A stretch of DNA of 37,116 nt from Candidatus Halobeggiatoa sp. HSG11 (GTDB lineage Bacteria > Pseudomonadota > Gammaproteobacteria > Beggiatoales > Beggiatoaceae). The stretch covers positions 1 to 37,116 of the forward strand of contig JAUCGL010000031.1 in NCBI GenBank assembly GCA_030378105.1, read 5' to 3'. The notes beneath the pieces were generated by a model that had not been told where the DNA came from, ran no database searches, and saw only the letters and a list, made by a program, of their open reading frames with translations. The translations under genes were made by a program, and so were the position numbers. Of this stretch, positions 1-5,654 are shown one piece after another. Every line of letters begins with the position of its first letter. Within the stretch, counting starts at the first letter, position 1.

Positions 1-125
1 TTTCGGATTCTAAAGGAACGTTACCGTAATCGACGTAAACGTTTTTCTTTGCGTTTTAATCTTATTGCTGCTATTCATAATTTAGAACTTCAGTTTACAT
101 CTTAGTTTTACTTTTGCAAGAGGTC
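1..125 (+). mobile_element. Right end of an IS5-type insertion sequence, with transposase C-terminus (partial)
   Basis: The frame open from base 1 ends at a TAG at 103-105 and encodes 34 residues beginning FRILKERYRNRRKRF and ending ELQFTS. This is typical of the C-terminus of IS5-family DDE transposases. Shortly after the stop, 111-125 (CTTTTGCAAGAGGTC) resembles the terminal inverted repeat of IS1031/ISL2-like members, read outward, and is followed by TAA, a plausible 3-bp target duplication. The rest of the element lies outside the window, so copy integrity cannot be judged. The insertion lies in the patatin-like gene that follows. The family is assigned from remembered motifs. Confidence 0.72.
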
Positions 126-361
126 TAATTCACCCACGATAGAACCCATGCTTGTTCCAGCAACAAAATCAATTGGAACTCTTAACTCTTCAAGAACTTT
201 TATAACTCCAATATGAGCAGAGCCTCTCGCTCCACCCCACCTAATACTAATCCTATTTTAGGACGTTTATTTTGTTCTAAACCATTTGCAATTCCAACTG
301 TTGGTAACGATAAAATAACTATTGCAAATATTAAATTTGCGGCTAAAAATTTTTTCAACAT
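126..361 (-). pseudogene. Patatin-like phospholipase, N-terminal remnant, frameshifted and cut by an IS
   Basis: An ATG at 359-361 (minus) opens with a signal peptide (MLKKFLAANLIFAIVILSL, then PTVGIANG) and runs into PKIGLVLGG, the start of the patatin oxyanion-hole glycine loop. The frame then breaks. From about 235 a different frame carries on with [17 protein letters not shown] and the nucleophile elbow GTSMGS, where S is the expected catalytic serine. The family sequence GGGGARG would be restored by adding one G to the G run near 233-237. Homology stops at [10 protein letters not shown], exactly where the IS end begins, so the catalytic Asp part is missing. This was an exported RssA/patatin-type lipid hydrolase and is now non-functional. 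Confidence 0.78.
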
Positions 362-495
362 AAAAACGAATATTATTTGACCTCATAGGTGTTTGGGATA
401 ATTTCGACAATTCAGCGTATTAAAAAATATGGTATAGATTTTCAGAAAAATAAAAGTTCTCAGACCGGTCTTATCGGGCAACTCCGCCACCCCCC

Positions 496-1401
496 TTAAT
501 CATAAAAAGATTTTTCTCCATGAGGACGGTCTTTAAATCTTCGATGTACCCATAAATATTGTTCTGGAGCTTGTCTAACTTGAGTTTCAATAAGTTTATT
601 AATCAATGAAACGTCTTCAACATCATCGCCACTAGGAAAATTTTCTAAAGCTGGTTGTAATATCACCTTATAACCTTGATTATTTGCCAAGCGTTGAGTA
701 AAAAATGGTATAATAGTTGCTCCACTCATTTTTGCTAGTCGTGGAATAGCAATATTAGTGGCTGCTGGAATTCCAAAAAAATCTGCAAATACACTATTTT
801 TATGTCCAAAGTTTTGATCAGTTGCAAGCCAAACCGGTTTATTATTTTTTAAACTACGCAACATAGCACGTACGTTATCTCTTGGAATTGCTTTTTCAGC
901 CTGACCTTCACGACTCTTTTTCATAAAATATTCAATTAACGGATTTTCATGCTGACGATAAACAGCATGGATAATAGTATGCATGGTCAAAAAACGACAA
1001 CCAAGCTCAAGCGAAGTTAAATGGGCACTTAGTAAAATAACTCCTTTACCACGTTTCAATGCAGCATCTAAATGTTCTAATCCTTCAATATGCTCTAAAG
1101 GTTTTAACAGTGAATCTTTTTGCCACCAAGCACTTAACATCTCTAATAAACCCATACCCAAAGATTCAAAATGTTGGTGTAGCAAGTCATGAAGTTGTTT
1201 TTCTGTTAGTTCTGGAAAACATAGTTTTAAATTAACAGTTGCAATTTTGCGTCTTCGAGCAGTTAATCTACAAAAAATGCGTCCAATTTTGCGACCAGCA
1301 ACCAATCGCCAACGATGCGGTAAGTGAATCAAACTCCAAAATATGCCGATTCCAATCCATAAAGGCCAATAACGAGGGGTTAATAATGATAATAGATTCA
1401 T
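496..1401 (-). CDS. lpxL: Lipid A biosynthesis acyltransferase, LpxL/HtrB-like
   Basis: This 301-residue protein belongs to the LpxL/LpxM (HtrB/MsbB) family. These inner-membrane enzymes transfer an acyl chain from acyl-ACP to Kdo2-lipid IVA as a late step of lipid A synthesis. The N-terminus holds a hydrophobic anchor (about residues 8-28). The catalytic HX4D/E motif is HLTSLE at 127-132, and a family-typical HRRFKDRP lies near the C-terminus. Length is normal for the family. The ATG lies 35 bp from the start codon of the divergent gene at 1437, so both promoters must overlap or lie inside the neighbouring coding sequences. The symbol denotes the family; acyl-chain preference (LpxL, LpxP or LpxM) cannot be read from sequence alone. 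Confidence 0.82.
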   Translation of the reverse strand: MNLLSLLTPRYWPLWIGIGIFWSLIHLPHRWRLVAGRKIGRIFCRLTARRRKIATVNLKLCFPELTEKQLHDLLHQHFESLGMGLLEMLSAWWQKDSLLKPLEHIEGLEHLDAALKRGKGVILLSAHLTSLELGCRFLTMHTIIHAVYRQHENPLIEYFMKKSREGQAEKAIPRDNVRAMLRSLKNNKPVWLATDQNFGHKNSVFADFFGIPAATNIAIPRLAKMSGATIIPFFTQRLANNQGYKVILQPALENFPSGDDVEDVSLINKLIETQVRQAPEQYLWVHRRFKDRPHGEKSFYD

Positions 1402-1436
1402 TTTTAATATAATTATTTTAGTGAACAGTATAAACT

Positions 1437-3476
1437 ATGCATATTTTACTTATAGAAGATGATGCCAAAGATTATCTTGAAATCAGGCAATTATTAGAAC
1501 AACAATTAAGCCAAATAACCATTGATTGGGCTCCTAATTATGATATTAACTCTCAAAAAATTGAGCGTGGCAATTATGATATGTTGCTTATTGGTTATCG
1601 TGCTACTCAGAAACAACAGCAAAAATTTTTAGATGATTTAGAGAATTATATAACTATTCCAACTATTTTACTAACCAAGGATCATGAATCTGTTGATGCT
1701 AAGTTTATTGAGAGATACCATACTCATTTTTTGCGTAAAGAGCAATTAACTTGGTCACAATTACAACAAACCTACTATCATCTCTCTCATTCTATTAAAA
1801 ATCACGACAAAATCAAAATTTTCCAAAAAGTTTTTGACAATGCTTTTGAGTTTATGTGGTTAATTGATGCAGCCGGAATTTTGCATGAAGTTAATACAGC
1901 AGCTTTAAAATTAAGTAACTCTAAGTATTTAGATGTTATAACAAAACCGATTTGGGATGCTACTTGGGCTTCACAAAAAACTAAACTTAAATTGAAGACA
2001 GTCATAAGTATAACAGCAAATGGCAAGTTTACTCGACACGAAATTGAAATTCAAAAGTTAAATGGTCAATCCATGATGTTGGCATTTTTATTTACTCCTT
2101 TGTTTAATGAGGAAAATAAACTAACTTGGATTTTAATTGAAGGGCGAGATTTATGTGAACGCAATGCTCTGGAACAACAGCTTGATTATTCAAATTTACA
2201 TGATCAATTGACTGGTTTACCCAATCGCCATTTATTTTTGGAACATTTAGAACTCGCCATATCAAAAGCAAACGATGATTATTTAATAGCCATATTATTT
2301 CTTGACTTGGATCGATTTACTCTAATCAATGGTAGTTTAGGACATGATATGGGTGATTGGCTTATTATGGAAATATCGCAACGTTTACAAGACTATCTGT
2401 CTGAAAATGATATTTTAGCACGTTCTAGTGGAGGTAAATTTTTAATATTATTAGAAAATATGAAAGATTTATCTGTGGCGAACCAGTTAGCATTTAATAT
2501 CAATAAGGACATTTTATCTGTACCATTTTCACTAGATGGTTATTCAACGGTTAATTCCGCAAGTATAGGTATAGCTTATTATACGCAACAAGAAGAAGCG
2601 GCAACTTTATTACGTAATGCGGATATTGCTATGCAGCGTGCTAAGTCTAAAGGTAAAGCCTGTTATGTTGTATTCAGTAGTGGTATGTATGATCAAACTA
2701 TTTCTCGCTTACAAATTGAAACTGATTTACATCAAGCAATTGATAAAAAAGATTTTATATTACTACATCAACCACAATTTGAATTAGCAACTGGAGACAT
2801 GGTTGGAATAGAGGCATTAATTCATTTTCGGCATCCGAATAATGGTCTTATTTCTTCAATTGATTTTACTCCTTTATTGGAAGAAACTGGACTTATAGTT
2901 CCATTTGGTGAATGGAGTTTAGAAACCGCTTGTTACCAATTAAGAAAATATATAAATGCTGGTTTGCCAATAGGACATATTGCGGTTAATTTGTCTATAC
3001 ATCAATTTTGTAACAAACAGTTATTACAAATAGTGACAGAAGTCATTAAAAGAGCAGAATTAGAACCAGAATATTTGGAGTTAGAGTTTACTGAAAATCT
3101 GTTGTCAGATGATATTCGTTCTTCTGTTAGAACCTTGACATTATTTAAAAATATGGGAATTCGGATTACAATTGATAATTTTGGAACCGGTCATTCTCCT
3201 TTAACTTATCTGAAAAAGTTTCCAATTGATCGCATCAAAATAGACAAATCCTTTGTCAAAGGAATTAATTCATCACCAGAAGATACCGCTATAACTGTGG
3301 CAACTATTGAAATGGCCCATGCTCTTGGTTTAACTGTTGTTGCCAATGGAGTATCTACCGAAGAACAACGTGATTTTTTACTAGATCAAGGATGTGATTT
3401 TGCTCAAGGTGATTTATATAGTCCTTTGTTAGAATACGAAAATATGTTGAAATGGGGAGTTGATTTTGTGAAATGA
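1437..3476 (+). CDS. REC-PAS-GGDEF-EAL protein with degenerate signalling sites
   Basis: This 679-residue protein has the order receiver (1-115), PAS-like (about 127-240), GGDEF (about 255-415) and EAL (about 430-675). The receiver keeps its acidic pocket (EDD, 7-9), but the phosphoacceptor position in YDMLLIGYRA is Gly53. The GGDEF signature reads SSGGKF (330-335), so the metal and substrate acidic pair is lost. The EAL domain keeps E459 (EAL), the Asn in VNLS, the FTEN Glu, D580 and the KID lysine. The second Asp of DDFGTG is N581, however, and the catalytic Glu of EGVE is N637 (VANGVS). It is most likely not a cyclase and a poor or dead phosphodiesterase, so a role as c-di-GMP receptor or scaffold is inferred. 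No Shine-Dalgarno sequence is obvious before the ATG. Confidence 0.88.
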   Translation: MHILLIEDDAKDYLEIRQLLEQQLSQITIDWAPNYDINSQKIERGNYDMLLIGYRATQKQQQKFLDDLENYITIPTILLTKDHESVDAKFIERYHTHFLRKEQLTWSQLQQTYYHLSHSIKNHDKIKIFQKVFDNAFEFMWLIDAAGILHEVNTAALKLSNSKYLDVITKPIWDATWASQKTKLKLKTVISITANGKFTRHEIEIQKLNGQSMMLAFLFTPLFNEENKLTWILIEGRDLCERNALEQQLDYSNLHDQLTGLPNRHLFLEHLELAISKANDDYLIAILFLDLDRFTLINGSLGHDMGDWLIMEISQRLQDYLSENDILARSSGGKFLILLENMKDLSVANQLAFNINKDILSVPFSLDGYSTVNSASIGIAYYTQQEEAATLLRNADIAMQRAKSKGKACYVVFSSGMYDQTISRLQIETDLHQAIDKKDFILLHQPQFELATGDMVGIEALIHFRHPNNGLISSIDFTPLLEETGLIVPFGEWSLETACYQLRKYINAGLPIGHIAVNLSIHQFCNKQLLQIVTEVIKRAELEPEYLELEFTENLLSDDIRSSVRTLTLFKNMGIRITIDNFGTGHSPLTYLKKFPIDRIKIDKSFVKGINSSPEDTAITVATIEMAHALGLTVVANGVSTEEQRDFLLDQGCDFAQGDLYSPLLEYENMLKWGVDFVK

Positions 3477-3857
3477 TAAAGATTACTTGCAAGGATAAAT
3501 GTTTTCGCCAATAGACCTGCATTGTATATTAGGAGTCGCAAGGTCTTCTTGCAAGTCGAACAAGGGAACCTTGTACTCCGAAAATTATAAGAAAACATAT
3601 ATTATTTTGTACCCATCCCTTACAGGTCTGAGAACTTTTATTTTTCTGAAAAACTATAAATCCATTTATTGTTTGATGAATATTATCGGCCTGAATATCA
3701 AGCCTTAAGCAATTCCCATTGAGGATTCATTTTGGGTTAAACCCAATCAACTTGAACTATAGCTAGTTATCACTATTAAATAGAACACGATTAATATAGT
3801 TTTAACTCCGTATTAACTTTCAAAATTATCTTTTTTAATTTCAACTGAGGCATAAAA
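3477..3857. other. Gene-free stretch with dispersed repeats
   Basis: No credible gene is seen here. It holds an inverted hairpin at 3531-3584 and a reverse copy of the 'AAAATAAAAGTTCTCAGACC' repeat at 3625-3649. The last 100 bases before the nnrS-like gene are AT-rich and must contain its promoter, but no convincing -35/-10 pair could be chosen. Confidence 0.6.
3531..3584. repeat. Hairpin repeat AGGAGT...ACTCCGAAAA, copy 1
   Basis: The left side is AGGAGTCGCAAGG and the right side is CCTTGTACTCCGAAAA. The ends pair through GGAGT/ACTCC and CAAGG/CCTTG. A second element with the same outer ends but a different centre lies at 24515-24594, which suggests a small dispersed family. Confidence 0.5.
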
Positions 3858-5054
3858 TTGGCAAGTGTTATTATTGATATAGCTCCACCTAAAAACGTAA
3901 GCAAATTTTCATTTTTACATTTAGGATTTAGACCATTTTTTATTGGAGCGACTAGTTTCGCTATTATAGCAATGTTGCTATGGATGGGTATATATAATTT
4001 TGCGTGGGATATTCAAACGTATCCTCCAATAACTTGGCATGCTCATGAGATGATTTTTGGGTATAGCATGGCTGTTATCGCAGGTTTTTTATTGACAGCC
4101 ATTAAGAATTGGACTGGCAAACAAACTTTAGATGGTTATCCATTGTTATTGTTGTTTTTATTATGGACAGTGACACGTATTTTACCTTTTATTGGTGTAC
4201 CTTTAATTGCGATAGCTATAAGTGATAATTTATTTTTATTGCTACTGACAATAGCGATATTTTGGCCATTTTTTAAAACCCAAAGTTGGGGAAATATGAT
4301 TTTTGTTGGAGTTATGCTGCTATTTTTAGCTAGTAACATTGTTTTTTATCTTGGTATGTTTGATGTTTTTTCCAATGGAATACAGTATGGTTTATATGCT
4401 GCTTTATATTTGATTTTAGCATTGATTTTAATTATGGGTAGGCGAGTTATTCCATTTTTTATAGAGAAAGGCGTTGATTATCCTGTGCAGTTAAAAAACT
4501 GGAATTGGGTGGATAAAAGCAATTTTGGAATCTTTGCATTATTTGCAATAGCGGATTTACTAAGTCCTAATTCCTATATAAGCGTTGGATTAGCAGGCTT
4601 ATCAGCGATAATAAACAGCATAAGGTTAGCCGGTTGGTATACAAAAGGTATCTGGAAAAAATCTTTGTTATGGATTTTATATGTTGCCTATATATTCATT
4701 ATATTTGGTTTGTTGTTGAAGGTGCTAGTTTTTGTCAGTGGAATTTCAGCTAACTTAGCGGTACACGCTTTTGCTATTGGTGGAATAGGTATGATAACAG
4801 TTGGAATGATGGCAAGGGTTTCTTTAGGACACACTGGTAGGAATGTTTTTGCTCCTCCAAAGCAACTATGGTGGATTTTTATATTGCTTGGCTGTGGTGC
4901 TGTCATAAGGGTTATTTTTCCGTTGTTAGACAGTTCTTTATATGGGCTATGGATAATTATTTCTCAAGGTCTCTGGATTGTGGCTTTTAGCTGGTTTTTA
5001 TATATGTATTTTTCCATGTTAATTTATCCAAGAACTGATGGACATTATGGTTAA
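3858..5054 (+). CDS. NnrS family multi-pass membrane protein
   Basis: This 398-residue, very hydrophobic protein with about 12 predicted membrane segments matches the NnrS family. Motifs seen are the FRPFF start, WHAHEMIFGY (about 60-69), AVIAGFLLTAIKNWTG and a late HAFAIGGIGMITVGMMARVS. NnrS proteins are haem- and copper-containing membrane proteins linked to nitric oxide and nitrosative stress in denitrifiers; the exact activity is unsettled. The start chosen is TTG at 3858, because CTGAGG (3845-3850) sits 7 nt upstream and no ATG lies before the conserved FRPFF. No nitric oxide or nitrite reductase gene is nearby, so it appears to be a stand-alone gene. Confidence 0.88.
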   Translation: MASVIIDIAPPKNVSKFSFLHLGFRPFFIGATSFAIIAMLLWMGIYNFAWDIQTYPPITWHAHEMIFGYSMAVIAGFLLTAIKNWTGKQTLDGYPLLLLFLLWTVTRILPFIGVPLIAIAISDNLFLLLLTIAIFWPFFKTQSWGNMIFVGVMLLFLASNIVFYLGMFDVFSNGIQYGLYAALYLILALILIMGRRVIPFFIEKGVDYPVQLKNWNWVDKSNFGIFALFAIADLLSPNSYISVGLAGLSAIINSIRLAGWYTKGIWKKSLLWILYVAYIFIIFGLLLKVLVFVSGISANLAVHAFAIGGIGMITVGMMARVSLGHTGRNVFAPPKQLWWIFILLGCGAVIRVIFPLLDSSLYGLWIIISQGLWIVAFSWFLYMYFSMLIYPRTDGHYG

Positions 5055-5090
5055 GGAATATATTAGCCTGTCAAAAAACAGCTATTTTTT

Positions 5091-5120
5091 CTCGTTCCCA
5101 ACGGCTTCGTTAGGAATGCC
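5091..5120. repeat. Dispersed CTCGTTCCCAACG hairpin repeat
   Basis: CTCGTTCCCAACG, a short loop and CGTTAGGAATGCC form a near-perfect hairpin. A better-preserved copy lies at 8460-8489 and a partial one at 8519-8536. This type of CTCGTTCCCA repeat is known from many bacterial genomes and has no gene. Confidence 0.7.
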
Positions 5121-5173
5121 TTCATGGACGCTCTGCGTCTCGCAACGTATGATATTGTAAACAAACAAAATAT

Positions 5174-5266
5174 CTTGTCTGAATCAGAATTAACAGAATT
5201 ATAAAATTTCCAGAATAAAAACCAATTAACTTAATGGTTTTATCTTTTAATTCTGATTCAGACAAA
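5174..5266. repeat. Inverted repeat of the TGTCTGAATCAGAATT type
   Basis: The arms 5174-5193 and 5247-5266 match at 19 of 20 bases around a 53-bp AT-rich loop. The arm contains the self-palindrome TCTGAATCAGA. A related reversed copy (AATCCTTTAATCTTG...ATCCTGATTCTAACA) lies at about 18098-18134, and a fragment (ATCCTGATTCTAACA) at 5349-5363. Confidence 0.65.
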
Positions 5267-5269
5267 GTA

Positions 5270-5343
5270 GTACAACGAATTGGCGAAATAAACGAATACA
5301 ACATAACCATCTTTAATTCGATTATTTCGTTAATTCGCTGTAC
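5270..5343. repeat. Inverted repeat GTACAACGAATT.../...GTAC
   Basis: The arms 5270-5291 and 5322-5343 match at 19 of 22 bases over a 30-bp loop. The right-arm sequence (TTATTTCGTNAATT...TGTAC) recurs at about 26256-26277 without its partner. It abuts the preceding inverted repeat, so the spacer here is a pile-up of elements. Confidence 0.55.
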
Positions 5344-5364
5344 TAACCATCCTGATTCTAACAA

Positions 5365-5460
5365 CTAAACCACCTTCCCATGACAATTTTTATACCGTTT
5401 ACCTGAGCCACAGGTACATGGAGAATTACGGCTAATTTTTTGCTGTGAATTAAAATTCAA
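5365..5460 (-). pseudogene. SEC-C zinc motif relic (SecA-type C-terminus)
   Basis: A short minus-strand frame ending with TAG at 5365-5367 encodes [20 protein letters not shown] followed by VV. This is the zinc-binding SEC-C motif (CxCGSG...C-H) found at the C-terminus of SecA and of several small proteins. The frame can be followed only to about 5478 before a stop, and no start or other conserved residues precede it. The remainder is replaced by the AAACCTGACAGGTTT palindrome (5458-5473) and the TPR tail. It is therefore the 3' end of a lost gene rather than a working gene. Whether it came from SecA or another SEC-C protein cannot be told. Confidence 0.62.
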
Positions 5461-5471
5461 ACCTGACAGGT

Positions 5472-5654
5472 TTAGTCGTTAGAACCGTCAACAAGTAAAT
5501 CTTCCAAACTTGCACGACATGCAATAGTATCAGGATGCTCAGAACCTAAAATATTTTCTGAAATTTCCAAAGCTTGCCGCAATAAAGATTCGGCTTGTTC
5601 ATAGTCTCCTTTATCTTTAAGTAAAAGAGCCAAATTATTCAATTGAATAACCAA
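5472..5654 (-). pseudogene. Frameshifted tail of the TPR protein
   Basis: This frame encodes one more kinesin-light-chain-type TPR unit (LNNLALLLKDKGDYEQAESL, then LRQALEI...GSEHPDTI) and ends at TAA 5472-5474. It lies one base out of phase with the large NTPase-TPR gene, which stops at 5635 just as this unit starts. Skipping one base in TATTCAATTGAATAA near 5647 joins the two into one protein. Either the gene has a natural frameshift shortening it by about 55 residues, or the assembly has an indel here. It is very unlikely to be expressed alone, as it has no start with a ribosome site. Confidence 0.65.

Noticed and set aside
5122-5364. Minus-strand frame of 80 codons between nnrS-like gene and SEC-C relic
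   Set aside because: It is made entirely of the two inverted repeats (5174-5266 and 5270-5343), has no ribosome site and no domain.
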